A stretch of DNA of 64,000 nt from Platerodrilus igneus. Lineage: Eukaryota > Arthropoda > Insecta > Coleoptera > Lycidae. The translations under genes were made by a program, and so were the position numbers. The DNA lies in contig JARFIW010001082.1 of NCBI GenBank assembly GCA_036346225.1, positions 310,001 through 374,000 on the forward strand. Direction: 5' to 3'. Of the stretch, positions 1 through 11,960 are shown in pieces; positions within the stretch are counted from its first letter, which is position 1, and each line of letters begins with the position of its first letter. Below the pieces are notes generated by a model. The model made no database searches, had not been told where the DNA came from, and saw only the letters and a list, made by a program, of their open reading frames with translations.

Positions 1-182
1 ATTGATCCCTGCTTTTATAACTGCCACTGCCATTCGTAGAACCCAAATGTACGTTATCTGCTAACGCAATAGTTGAACTTTATAAATTAACAAATTAACA
101 TCTTTCCCAAGAAAAGCTTGAAAACAATTACCAGGAACGTGTTTATTTACCTGTCCCTCTTTATAATTAGTATTTAAAATTA

Positions 183-185
<3 letters not shown>

Positions 186-232
<47 letters not shown>
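186..232. repeat. (TA)n microsatellite
   Basis: An uninterrupted TA dinucleotide run of about 47 bases. No gene signal surrounds it on either side. Confidence 0.95.
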
Positions 233-235
<3 letters not shown>

Positions 236-682
236 GACGTGAGAGGTCACTGAAACCCAAATTCTACAAATAAAGCTCACTAAGATGTAAAAGAATTCGG
301 AAAAATAGAAATTTCCAAAAATTCATGGATACATCCTGTATAATACAAGCTTACTTTTTGTCAAGCGAAAACGCAAGTTCCGTGTATAAATAATTACCCT
401 GTATAATTCAAGCGTATTGTAAATACATAGCAATAAATTTACAGTAGCGAAAAAACACAATTCCGTGTTTTTAAATAATCACTCTAAAATAAATACAAAG
501 CCATTCGTTTGTAATAAAAATGCACCCTCTGTGCCTAAAGATAAATAATTTTGTGTCTTTAAAACCCCAATTGTAAACTTAATTATGTGTGCTAAAAACA
601 CGTTTCACCGCGAAAGTAAATATTTTCTATAAAAATGCAAATCGTTTGCATTATAAAGTAAGCATAGCTTTAACTAATCACA
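233..682. other. AT-rich non-coding stretch
   Basis: No open frame of note and no recognisable motif. It lies just beyond the C-terminal end of the BEL/Pao gag frame, so it could be decayed sequence of the same element, but no protease or reverse transcriptase signature can be read in it. Confidence 0.5.
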
Positions 683-1774
683 TCAATTGACTCTGTATAA
701 CATAGGTTCAATTTTAAGTAGAAAATTCATTGGAATATACGAAATTAAGAAAGAAATTTCGAGAGCAGAACAAACTGAACAATTTTGATCTACTGACTGC
801 TTTGCTACAAAAAACGAACGTGATTTTGTTTTATTGCTACTAAATGTAGTGCTTGATTTTATAGAAGAGGACACCATATAAATTTGGACCTGTTCCTTTA
901 TGAAATCTAACACTTCGGTATATGTAAAAATGTCATTTTTGCGTCGATAATTTTCAAAAATAGAGCGAGTTTTTACATCCAATTTGCTCCATAACAAATA
1001 GGCAAAAATGAAATCGACCAAATTCTTAATGTTAAGGGTTTTTAACGCTTTAATTGCAGAATCACACTTTTCAAAAATATTATTTAAATTATTAGCAGAA
1101 GCTGTTTGTACGGGTTTGAAATCTAAAATTTGTTCTAAATAATTTACTGCTAGAGTACGTGGATTTTGATATTTATCATTAAGAGCCTTCCAAATAATTG
1201 CATAATTAGCACCAATAGGAGAAAAGCCAGCACAAACGCTAGTGGCTTTACCACTTAATTGAGCTACTAAATAGTTGACCTTATACACATCCTTTAATTG
1301 ATCATTATCATGAAAAAGACTTCGAAATAACTCAACAAAAATAGGCCATTCAGAAGGATCGCCAGTAAACTTTGGCACAGACAATTTCGGCAAACGTGGT
1401 GTGTTAAAAGGTTCTATATTAGCTCTTGGTACATTGGCTGAATTATTATCTGAAAGGCGCGATTTAACTCGTGGATCTTTTGCAGCTACTAAAATATGAC
1501 AGTATAAGTCATTGAATGCATCTAAAGGTTTAAAATCCGGAACAACATTCTTATCTAACTGCATTTCAATTAAATTAATTTCATCCACGTCATCAGCAAA
1601 ATTAGACATAGTTTGCTCTAATGCTTCTAACTGACTTATAAAAAATTCTAAACATCGTTTATTTTCTAACTGTAAAATGGAATCATACACCTTTTGTATT
1701 GTAGAAAAATACAATTCCTTTTTAGAAATAAATAATTTTAATTTTGCTTCTAACGATTTTTTATCATTTCCCAT
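683..1774 (-). pseudogene. BEL/Pao retrotransposon gag-like protein (DUF1759), truncated
   Basis: A 363-residue minus-strand open frame resembling the Gag region of BEL/Pao LTR retrotransposons. An N-terminal coiled-coil-like region (about residues 1-90, rich in K, E and L) is followed by the typical block around residues 128-215, with LPKLSVPKFTGDPSEW and the later YLVAQLSGKA and IWKALNDKYQNP segments. The family Gag assembles the particle and is normally fused to protease, RT, RNase H and integrase. Here the frame stops soon after QNCSVC, which may be the start of a zinc knuckle, and nothing pol-like follows at lower coordinates. I therefore read it as a 5' fragment of an element whose pol has been lost. 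No LTR or primer-binding site was identified at 1775-2416. Family assignment is by recognition of the block, not by a search. Confidence 0.8.
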
Positions 1775-2416
1775 AGTTGAGCTTAATTTGTATATGCCAA
1801 ACAGTAAAACAATCTCAATATATTCAAATTTAAATTGAAATAATTAACAACATTCAATTTGGAAACAGTATATTAATAACTCACAATGTTATTGAGATTA
1901 TTGCCTTATCAACTAAACCAAAATCCAAAAACCCAAACATATGGTAAGCTATTTCTCATTAACAAATTTAACTAGCTACAAACAACAAATGTGTCCCAAA
2001 ATTTAACTAAATAGGTTCAATTGCATGATTCAAGTATGTGCGAAAACTATAAACATCGGGTTCGATGGATGTCAAAAAAAATGTTCGCGCTGATAAAACA
2101 AATAAACAAAATAATAATTTATAGTGGACTGTAACTAAACAAATTTACTTACCCCAGGACAATATCTTAAACACTAAATATCAGGATAAAGGAAAAGGAT
2201 GATAAGAATTCTGATATAATAAATTAATACCACTTATGGTTCCCAAATAATTTTGCACAAACTTAATCGCACAACTACACTATAGCTCTTTTTCCATATA
2301 CATATCAAACTCAACTGAACTCCTTTCCTTTATCAGTCAGGTGTTTTAATAACAGCTGGCCAAGATAAAAGTGTTTGAAATTTAAATAATGCAATGGCGC
2401 AAACACCTGTATATAG
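1775..2416. other. Non-coding, presumed 5' leader of the gag element
   Basis: AT-rich, no coding frame. By position it should hold the leader or LTR of the minus-strand gag element, but I could not find TG...CA-bounded repeats or a tRNA primer complement. Confidence 0.35.
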
Positions 2417-2965
2417 AAAAGCAGGTCGCACAATGGTAACGCAGGAAACGATAGGGCTGATGAATTAGCTAAAGAGGCCGCGACGGGAGACTTTCGAATA
2501 TCACATTCGTCGATACCGAAGTCTTTGATTAAAAGAAAGCTGCGCGAAAAATCAATTCGACAATGGGAAGAGAGGTGGAACAACGCTGTCACGGGCAGAT
2601 TGACCCACAAATTCATACCGAGCATAGGAGCTAGAGGTAGGATCGAGGTTAAACTCGATCACAAAATGGTGCAGTTGATAACAGGGCACGGCGCCCTGAA
2701 GGCGTATTTACAAAGGTTCGGGCTAACCAACAGCGACCGCTGCGAATGCGGTGAGGGCGAGGAAAGCGCAGAGCACGTGCTCTTCGACTGCCCGCTTGAG
2801 GCGGGAAATCGAGGGTTGGCTGATAGCAAACTAGCTATCCTAGGTCTGGCATGGTCAAAGAGCCTAGAGGAAGTCGGGGAAATGGTTAACCAGAAGGCGT
2901 TCTGGACAGCCTTAAAAGAATTCGCGAGAAGGGTCGCGAGATTAGACAATGATAACCGCGTGTAA
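2417..2965 (+). pseudogene. Non-LTR retrotransposon ORF2 C-terminus (RNase H end plus CCHC), 5'-truncated
   Basis: The frame from 2417 to the TAA at 2963-2965 opens directly after a stop and begins with the last RNase H motif (HNGNAGNDRADELAKEA). A lysine/arginine-rich linker follows, then a C-terminal zinc-knuckle-like motif CxCx8Hx4C (CECGEGEESAEHVLFDC). This arrangement is typical of ORF2 ends in non-LTR elements that carry RNase H (R1, LOA, I-like clades). Everything upstream (endonuclease, RT, most of RNase H) is missing, the classic result of incomplete target-primed reverse transcription. Local GC content is clearly higher than in the surroundings, consistent with a relatively recent insertion. 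The exact clade cannot be fixed from this fragment. Confidence 0.85.
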
Positions 2966-3095
2966 AATTCGGTGGGGTTGGTGGGAGGATTGAAAAATTT
3001 TAGATTGACTTGGCGTGAGTAAGGATACGAGCATAGATATAACCAAAACCTGATATTAAAAAAAATATATAATAATAATAATAAAATAACATGAT
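2966..3095 (+). other. 3' UTR and A-rich/TAA tail of the non-LTR fragment
   Basis: A short untranslated stretch after the ORF2 stop ends in an A-rich run followed by repeated TAA units (about 3056-3090), matching the expected microsatellite-like 3' tail of a non-LTR retrotransposon. The next ~530 bases (to 3622) show no gene or repeat that I can support. Confidence 0.5.
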
Positions 3096-3622
3096 AATTA
3101 TACCCAAATGTCTAATATGCACGAGAAACCCCCACACCATTAATACAATCACTGCCTAGCTTCATAATTATGTGCAGAAATCGGGAAATCGGTAATAAAT
3201 AATAACAAATAAACAATAACAAATAAATCAGAAACCCTCATTAAATTAAATCAATAAAATAAACAAAGATAATAAAATAGAGTGAAACCGCGCATCCCCC
3301 CAGGACTTGAAAGTGAAGTGATAGTGATAGTGATTGTGATCCCCCCCAAGAACATTTAGTGCATACCCACCAGGACTTTAGCAGTGCACCCCATCTTCCC
3401 CTTAGAAGTAAGTTACAGTTAGATGTAAGCAGACGACCAGATCTTCGGATGCTGGAGAATTTTATCATCGAGGTAAGACTTAAATTGTGGCGGCTGTACT
3501 CGCACAAGCATTGATTTACGTTAATTAGTAGTTTTTGAAATAATTTAACAAGCACGTTTTGTGTGTAATGGCGCTAGCCGACATATGCTTGTGGGAGTGC
3601 ACCTGATAAATAGGGTGATGCT

Positions 3623-4305
3623 TTTGCTATTTTGTGCACTGCTATATGCTTAACGCTTATTAGACATTTATTTATATATTTATATAATTATATTTATTTA
3701 TATTTTATATTTACACTTTATATTTATTAGCATGTTTTGAAGTATTTTGTGCCATATTTGTTTTGTTTGACGTTCTGTCGCCATTTTGGTTGCAGTATAT
3801 ATTTGGGAAGGAAGATCAGAATTGAGAAGATTGTAATCATAATATAAATCAGTTAGGGAATGATAGGGAAAGCTAGGGATAAATTTACATTAGTTAGCTA
3901 GATTTGGATAGTTTTAAGACGACCCTTCAGGTCGCACTGGTAAGCAGAGCCGGCGTCTGCTATCCGGTATTACGGATCCCTCCCCCTCTCATTTTTGCTT
4001 GTGTCTTGTTGATCGGGTACACTCCAAAGTCAGCGCTAGGGATACCATTATTTACAACCCTGTTTTTAGTTTTTGTTTTTAGTTTTTGTTTCAGTCTGTC
4101 AGATTTTTATGTTTGTTAGATTGTTAGAGCTTGTTAGGTTTGTTAAATTTTTAGGTTTGTTAGATTTTTATTTAGTTTTTTTATTTAGGGTGGATTAACT
4201 ATGAAGTTAGAATAAATTAGAGGCACGATTATTTTCGCGTTTAAACCCAATGTAGTACCTCCGGGTGGAGCATTGGGGACGTGGCCGCAAGTATAGGGGC
4301 CCTTA
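3623..4305 (+). repeat. Dispersed repeat, copy A (about 680 bp)
   Basis: This block is homologous, in reverse orientation, to 20395-21075. Shared landmarks in order: TTTGTTTGACGTTCTG-like, GTTAGGGAATGATAGGG, GATTTGGATAGTTTTAAG, CGACCCTTCAGGT, CTGCTATCCGGTATTACGGA, and a terminal GGGGACGTGGCCGCAAGT. No coding capacity is visible, so it may be a non-LTR 3' UTR or a non-autonomous element. Near its right end (4246-4275) it carries a 30-bp palindromic module almost identical to the start of each unit of the tRNA-like array at 18.8-22.0 kb. Confidence 0.75.
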
Positions 4306-6525
4306 TTCAAATCATAATGTATATAGAAAAGAGAAAATTATGTACGCGCAAAATTAATTTAATTCATTTAGGGAAAACGGACAAATATTAGAGTATTTTT
4401 ATATTTAATAATTGAAATGTTAGGATCACAGGGGGGAAGAAAGCTTCAAACAAATAGAAGTTCAAGGATACGCATAATTAACTATAAGTTATTTTAATTA
4501 AATACATATAAGCAAAAGGAAGCGTGCTGTGTAAGAAAATCAATAATCCCAATGCAATTGTATTCATTGTAAAAGCCAACGTCAGTTTTATCAGATACGA
4601 AGAAGTAATAAGTCTAGGAATTGTTTATGCTCAAACGGTCGATAATTAACAGAAACACCCGCTTTCTAAAGGTTACGTTCAAAGAAGTCGAGCGTATGTT
4701 AAGATAGGATTTCATAGAAATTATTTTCAACCGGCATTTTGGTATAAACAACTAGGGTAACAAACATCTTAATTAGCGAGGGAAATGCACAATCGGTGAT
4801 ATACAATAGATAGAGACAGATATAAAGCAAGCAAGGAATTGAAATGCACGTACAATATACATGTGGAGTTGAGATAAGATGTCATCAATATCGATTTTCT
4901 GTAACTCAAGTGGGGTTTTGAACGAGACAGCAAACATGTATAGAACAGGGATAAATAGAGCTTAGGCGGAGTTTGTGCCGGCAGAGAATTTTGTCATTGG
5001 TTGAAAGCAGACAGTTTTCCAAACGTACGCACACGCGAAGGTTGAAAGCGAATTCGAGGTATACAGCACGTAGGACGGAACAAATTTTACGAATTTAAAG
5101 ACGGTTGTATTCGAAATTTTGGAATTCGTTTTGAAAATAAGCTTTTTAAAGGAAGCGCGTCCACTAGGGGTTTTTAAAAAGGATATAAATACCCGAGCTA
5201 GATAATTAAGGTTCTTTTCTATTTTCCTTTACTTCGATAAAGTGATGAATGCCGATTCAGACCACCATAACAGTAAAGCTTTCTGTAGGTATTTTATGTA
5301 TGTGATTATGTTACCGTAAATATATTGGTTGCAAGTATAAAACAGTAGTAGCGGACCTCTAATTATTGACGTGAAGTACGAGTAGTCTGTATTAAATTAA
5401 TAAAGGTCCAGCTACTACAACACAAAATCATTAAATGGAAACATGATATATGTGAGTAAGCACCACAAGTAATCGATTTTGTATGCATGATATATGGAAT
5501 GGTACTGTGAGATGAGACGCATAGTTTGCTGAGATTTCAGATAGTAGAGGCCTGTGAATCCGCTGAGTAGCACAGTGAATGGAAACGAAGCCGAGCAGTT
5601 TTCTGGCACTTATTTCCGACGGGAAGGAAGCCTGAAGAATTCTCCAGGTAATTTATTTGAAATTTCTGTTGTTTTATAAACATTTGTGAAATTTTGTGCT
5701 GTGTGGTTGACCTTTTTTTGGTGGCATATTTATGGTTGTAGAAACTTATTGTAAAAGATACATGTACTGGACAATTTATTGATGCTGAATATTGAAAAAG
5801 GGTGTATTTAGAAATCCAAAATTTTATTCAGGATAAAAATTGAATTGTAAAGGGTAAACGGGTCTGTAAAATTTTGTTTTAATTTATGCAAAGTTTAAAA
5901 GGCATATACAAACTGAACTGGGTTATAATGAGCTCACCATACTCCAGTGTGAAGTCAATTTAGGGTAACATGTGGGGCCATCTACTCATATCTCATTGAA
6001 TTTGTTTAAAAATCATTAGAAAAATCAAGGACTTTAAAAACATACCATAATTCGAGTTTTATAATTATTGTATCAAACTGTTTTAACACATGTGAATATA
6101 ATTTATCTGTTAATAGGTGTAAATAAAAGGTTGTATGATTGTGGTATTATTTGGTAGTGTTATTGAATGGTGTGCGAGTATGAAAGAGATATATCTGTAA
6201 ATTTAGGTATTCGAGAAGAGGCACAGCTGAGCTAACGCGGGAAGCAGAGGAGTTTAAAGGCGAAATAAAAGGGTAAGAAATTTTTTTTTTAAATTATTGC
6301 ATTTTTAAAAATTTTATGTTGACCCTGGTGGGGCACGAATTTTAATAGAGAATCCCGAGACTGTTCCGACTTCTACGGCAATTTTTGTGTGACTTAGGTA
6401 CATCGATGGGAAATTTGAAATTATTATCTTACCTTCCTTTCCTTTTCTTTGCCTGGCTAGCTTAACGGAAGTTATACTATTGAATTTATAAAATGAAATA
6501 AAACACAGCTATCTCAAGTAAATAT
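4306..6525. other. Unassigned region with a possible promoter or solo-LTR signature
   Basis: No protein-coding frame is convincing. A TATA motif (5184-5190) is followed about 210 bases later by AATAAA (near 5398). The interval from TGTTAGG near 4418 to ACAACA near 5420 would have TG...CA ends, so a solo LTR is possible, but no second copy and no target-site duplication was found. Short open stretches near 5545-5648 and 6208-6270 are flanked by AG and GT(A/G)A and could be chance or host exons. Confidence 0.25.
5184..5190 (+). promoter_or_regulatory. Possible TATA box
   Basis: TATAAAT in the context GGATATAAATACCCGAGC, followed by a pyrimidine-rich stretch. It could serve a solo LTR or an unannotated host transcript; no downstream coding frame supports either. 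Confidence 0.25.
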
Positions 6526-6559
6526 CTATACATTAAAAAAATGTTTCTTCATACAAAAC

Positions 6560-7077
6560 AGTTTATATAACAATTCACAGTTCCAGTTCATACAGAAAAT
6601 AATTAAAATTCTTACAAAGTCTTTGTTAACTGGTACAAAATCCTTTTTAACTGATCGTTTATTGCTATCATTATCGTACATCTGAAGCACCACAGTCCAA
6701 AAGGCGTCTATCTTTTTCTTGTCTGCTTCTCCTACTGTCCCCATTTCATAGCCGTACAGTGTTGTGTTCCACACTTATGCTTCCAATAGTTTTCACCTTA
6801 TTTCTGTTTGCTGTCTTCGAGCATAGTAGCTGCTCCTTCTTGTTAGATATAGCTCGACTTTCCTTCTATTGTCTTCTAAATATATACCCTATTTCACCGA
6901 TAATCAGTGGTATGCGAAGGGGGGTTAGTAACTTGATGACTACCAAGTTTCCTCTACACTTAGCCATTTGCCGAATTAATGGTTTTCTAATAAATCAACA
7001 TTTGTTGAGATTATTGCAAAACCAACACTGCAGGTGTTTGTAATAATTATCCAGTTTAAGTACAATTATTTTTTTTT
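6560..7077 (-). pseudogene. Non-LTR retrotransposon ORF2 C-terminal relic
   Basis: On the minus strand the segment reads VWNTTLYGYE...EADKKKIDAFW, the region after the RT and thumb domains in many insect endonuclease/RT elements. The same protein segment is found again at 30.60-30.75 kb (LLKAYVWSTAQYAY). Frames are broken and the remainder is 3' UTR-like. Its 5' side abuts a second copy of the same family beginning at 7078, so two truncated copies lie head-to-tail. Confidence 0.65.
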
Positions 7078-7400
7078 CATCATTAGCTTTTGCGTTTTGG
7101 AACTGGTTGGGAGCATACCTCCGTTGATTTTTATTCTAACCTAACCTACACATTTCCCTGCCACAGCCTACATATTTGATTATCTGTCTGTAGTAGTCTA
7201 GCTTAGGTATACAGCTACCTCTCTTTTTTCCTATCTTTGTTTGTAATATATTTTGCACTATTCGCTCAAACCTTAGTATATGATTTATCATCCTATCACT
7301 TCTACTTTTTACTGTTTTCCACATTTCATTCTTCCTCTCTTTGTTCGTAACTTTGTCTCTATGATACCTTCATCATACGACTGTAGCACCACATTTTAAA
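7078..7400 (-). mobile_element. Second 5'-truncated copy of the same non-LTR family
   Basis: It begins (at its 3' end) with TCATCATTAG followed by a conserved GGAACTGGTTGG stretch. The same sequence recurs at 30285, 31008 and 31345. Only 3'-terminal sequence is recognisable and no coding frame survives. Confidence 0.6.
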
Positions 7401-9559
7401 GTCTTCTCTCTTTTTGCTGTCTGAGAGATAATTGTTGAGCAACTTGTATGATGTATGCCTTTCTTTATCTTCACATTCAATCCTATTTCTACAGCCAAGT
7501 TTCGATTACATTTTGTGAACCCATTTTTCCCAACTGGAGAGTTCTTGTACCACAAACCGGAAATTTCTCAACTCGAAAAGACATTATTAGTAAGAACAAG
7601 TCTTTCTATTGCTTAGTTTTTCAATTAGCTTCTTATACAGCGTCACAGGACATCTCTCTGGATTTTTGTAGGTTTGTCGTAAGTCATTTGGTAACTGCAT
7701 AGGTTTGATCAGCTCGTTGACAAGTTTTCGTAAAAAGCGGATTATATTGAATTGTTTCAGATTCACTAGCGTGATTATTGAATTCATTTTGAAAGTAGTC
7801 AATTAAACAATTTACTCTACACCTCCACGCCATACCAGTTCTAAAGAAGTCGCGTTTGAAAATTTAATTTGGAGCCCTCTGAAGTTTTTTGTCAGATATG
7901 TTAATCATAAAGTTGTACTCTTCCAAAGTTAAGACAGTTGTTCATACTTTTTGCTTTTCTGGATTCCGTGAAAGTTATTTTCTTTTGACATTTTGAGCAT
8001 TTCTTGCACATTTAAACCCTATATCATTCAATAGATTTAACTTACGTCCATATTCATTGTAATACTACTACAGAAGAAATTTGACCGCTGTATTCCACAT
8101 CGTTTTAATAGAATAATCTTTGCAATCTACATTATTCGTATCTTTTATGTTTATAACTCAGTCTTGTATAATCCATGCAATTACTGGAGCAGAAATGTTT
8201 TTGTCTAAATTGTATTGTTTCTTTTCGGGGAACTGTCTAAGTTGTTTCCAAATTAATTTTTCATAATGCGTGTATTTACTGGATTCGTTTTATGTATAAT
8301 GTTTCTAGTACTTTCTGTGGTAACATTGACTAACTGACATTCATTCGTCATGTTGATACAAATTTGTTGAGAAACTGACATGCCAAATAATGTTCAACTT
8401 TTTATTTTGAAGGTTTGTCAGGTGTTTTCATAGTAACACAAACAGAGACTTGGCTTTTTTATATGCAGGAAGGAGTAATGATAGTTTTTCGAAGTAAAAA
8501 CAGATGATTGGTTCATAAACTGCCCATTCAAACAGTCTTATTGAATGAAACCTTCTTACGAAGTAAGTATTCAAAACTGAACCTGTAGTTTCCTTAGATT
8601 GGAATAACTGAATGTGACTTTTTTTAAAAGGTAAAGCATCTTAATTTTCCCTATTCTAATCTATGCCTCTTCTTACTATATAAACAAATAACGACTAGTA
8701 ACAATTTTACAGCACTCATATTACCAACTATAAACAGAGCACTTCCTATGTGTTTCTAAAGCTGTTTGCGCAACCTCTTTACTACTAGTTAGATGCGTTT
8801 AACATTAACCTAATTCTTTACTAAAATATTTCTGACAGGGTATCACGTTTAGTACATAAGTTTAAGACATAGTCTACGATATCTGACTAATTCTTAGTAT
8901 GCTGCTAGCAGTTGATAACTAATACATGTTGCTTGCAATTGTTATGCAGTTTTAAAAAATGAATGTTACAAACTTCAGAAAACTGTGCTCTTGTGTTTAG
9001 CAACCGATTACTTTTCTCATTGTATGCAGGTTTCTTATCTGCCAGCTGCACGAGGGAGTGAAGTAATAACTTCTCTCCTTGAATAACTAGTTTAACGAGG
9101 ATTTTATACAATTTCTCGCCCAGATTGCCAAACCTTTTTAAATCGTGACGACAATAAGTTCCATTAGAAGCTTTTGTTTGTATACCATATGCTTTTGTTA
9201 AAAATTTGCAATTTTCTACTCAAATAAAGGGTTAAACAATGGCTGCTTTTATTTGTATTTACAGAAAATTTAAAACATCTTGAAATTCAAAAGCTATTAT
9301 AAGTTGAAACAGCCCGGTGTATGACTATACCAGCGTATCTGCTTCATTATTACAATCATCGTCATTACCTTATCAACTCGATTAAGTATTGACGTCGCTT
9401 TCTAATTTAGATTAAAAAAGGATGTTTCAACAAGAGTGCCGGATTTAATGTAAAAAAAATACACACTTTTTTTCCAATTAAATCAACGTGGAGGGGAATA
9501 GTTGCGATTAAACATGATACGATATCTGTCAAAAGGTCACCACGAAACCCTGACACGCG
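7401..9559. other. No recognisable feature
   Basis: Low-GC sequence with frequent stops in all frames. No repeat, RNA or protein signature could be supported; the left part may be further decay of the non-LTR copies. Confidence 0.5.
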
Positions 9560-10530
9560 GTCATGCTTTTCGTAAAATTCTGAATAACGTTTTTGCATTA
9601 TTGTGGCTCTATTTTGGCAATAACGCGGCATTAGTACACAGGTGTTAAGTCACACGATCTTGATAACCAAAGTTGATCGCCAAATTGCGAGATGATATGG
9701 TCATGGAAACTTGGTCCGCAGCAACACCACCGTTTCGCGAGCTGTGTGACAGGTCGCACCGTCTTGTTGGAAAACATAACCTCCACATCAATTCGATCAA
9801 TTCGGGCTAAAAAAAAATAGATTAACATTTCGTGATACCGCACACCATTAACAGTTAGCGCATTTTCAAAGAAATAGGGTCCAATAACTCCGCTAGCTCA
9901 AAATGCGCACCAAACAGTTACTCGCGGTGTATGCTTTGGTTTTTCCAGTAATTAACGAGGATTTTGAACACCCCAAATTAGGCAGATCTGCTTATTTACA
10001 CACCCGTTCAGTTGAAAATGTGCCTCATTAGAGAAAATGATTTTCTCGAGAATTCCGCATCAACTTAGTGGTGTTCCAGCGCCCAATCTACGAATTCACA
10101 TTGTTACGCATGGTTTCCTGGCTCAAGTTCTTACATCAATTGAATTTTGTACGCGTGCAAACGCAGATCTTTTTTAAAAATCCGTTGTAGAGTGGGTTTG
10201 GTAACATTCAGTTCTTAACTACGAAGCCGAATGAAAGTGCCTGGATTCTCAACCACACTTTCCTTCACCTATGCTATATTTTCGAGGGACCAACAAAAAC
10301 GGCGGGAAACAGTGCTCTTCTCATCCTTTAGCGTGAACTTTGTGTCAAATTTGTTAACTAAACAGCGAATTGTCGATTCATTCATTTTCATTCATTTTCT
10401 CGAATTGCACTTGACTTCATCGATTATAATGACCGCATCGGCGACCTCGATAGGCTTTATTTTCTCAAACCATTTCGTCCAAGTCAAGTCAGGAATATAC
10501 TCAATCAGCAAACGCCTCCAAAAATGATCT
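9560..10530 (-). pseudogene. Tc1/mariner-superfamily transposase pseudogene
   Basis: Reading the minus strand from right to left recovers, in order, blocks typical of insect Tc1/mariner-type DDE transposases: an HTH-proximal NVSQTTLQRILKKDL-like stretch (about 10190-10130), KIIFSNEAHFQLNG (about 10040, the first catalytic D replaced by N), PRVTVWCAF (about 9920), a degraded second catalytic block, HDHIISQFGDQLW, and SRSCDLTP (about 9650), the region that ends near the third acidic residue. The blocks sit in different frames with internal stops, so no active protein can be made. No terminal inverted repeats were identified. Family placement rests on the ordered motif set. Confidence 0.75.
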
Positions 10531-10829
10531 GCTAATCTTTGGAATATTTTACATTTTCTACGCAGTATCTGTATATCCGTTAGTCGACTTAACGTCACTT
10601 GAGGAGCCAAGTAAAAGTAGTTAGGTTCTTTACTTTTCGGATCTGCTAGAATGTACATTGAGGCTCTAGAAGTAACGGTGTATTCCGCTTTTTTTAATTG
10701 TTTATGGTCGTGACATCTGGTCGTCTGCTAAGCATAGACATTATCACGCACTTCTTTACAGAACGGACGAGACTTTTTCAAGAAGTACTCATGTGAGATG
10801 CAGATGACGAATTAAATTTCTAATCAATA

Positions 10830-11960
10830 CTATGGAATGTCTTCTTGTGAGTTTTCTGGATAAATTTGCTTTAGCTGTTTGTTCAGTTCATTATAAACGC
10901 CGCGAAAATTTGTTCCGTTATCTGTTCCTATTTTTACTGGCTACCTTGCTGTAACTCAAAATTTCGAATAGCCACGTTCCAGTACGATTTACTCTGAGAA
11001 TGCACTGTTTCGATATGAATTGATTCTACAGCAAAACACATAAATAATAATTCCCATCGTTTTTCAACTTTACGTGCATCAGCAATTTCCATTGTTCTAA
11101 AACAGTCGATGCCAATGTAGAAAATGGTCACATAAAGGTCGTCAACCTTGCTTCCGGATGACTCGTCATTTCTGGAAGTTTTGGAATAGATTGAATATTT
11201 TTATACAATTAACAGCGAGTACTAATTTTTTTAACTCTAGCACATAACTGAGGTACCACGTTTTCTTACCGTATCTCGTTGATTGTCTTCTACCAATTAT
11301 GATGACAATATCTTTCGTGAGAGCTCGCAATAATTAAATCAGCGATATTGTGGTCTCTTGGAGCAAATATAGGTTTTTTCGCCTTGTAGAGTATATCAGC
11401 CAAATTAGTTCTACCTTTCGTTTTTGGAATTGACGATACATCAAGGAATGGAGAAAATTTCCCAACTTGCTTTCTGAACCCATTAAATTTTTAATTTTAT
11501 CTACCAAATAAATTAAAAATTGCAGACATTCACCTAATTCAGAAACGATTATAATTATACGCTTTTTGTACGTATAACTTACCATAGGCGAGTTATTTCT
11601 GTTTTTGTAAATCATCTTCAAAACGCGATTTAGTTTTTGATTTGACATGAACGTTCCTGGTTCGCAAAAAATACTGTTATACACCGTTGCTCGTTGAAGC
11701 ATTAAGAATCTTTTAAAATAACTAGTATTGGAGTACTTTATTTTCAAAACCGTACTGATTTTCTTTTCGATGCACAGTTTACATTATGCCAGTCTTCTAC
11801 ATTTACGTGGTAGTAGTCGCTCACTCTTACTTTTGATAATTTTGCTTTTTTTGCACTGGGTGCCAAAACTTCTTGTATATTTGTATATTTGATCGTCGTC
11901 CAAATGCTTATCCTCATCTAAATTGATAATGTTAACTCTTCAAGTTAACAAAACAGAAAC
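10830..11960 (-). pseudogene. BEL/Pao retrotransposon pol relic (integrase region)
   Basis: The minus strand carries a retroviral-type integrase core in fragments. The first block is IADARKVEKRWELLF and HIETVHS (about 11080-11000), followed by TDNGTNF (about 10915), which contains the second catalytic Asp of the DDE triad. Further upstream (11300-11950) are degraded stretches with KKPIFAP-like and HERY-like segments that normally precede the BEL integrase zinc-binding HHCC domain. Frames change several times and stops are common. It is upstream, in minus-strand sense, of the gag at 683-1774 but 9 kb away, with an unrelated transposase between, so it is probably a different insertion of the same superfamily. 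Confidence 0.7.

Noticed and set aside
4418..5423. Solo LTR (TGTTAGG...ACAACA with TATA and AATAAA)
   Set aside because: Only one copy in the window, no target-site duplication recognised, no primer-binding site; kept only as a possibility.
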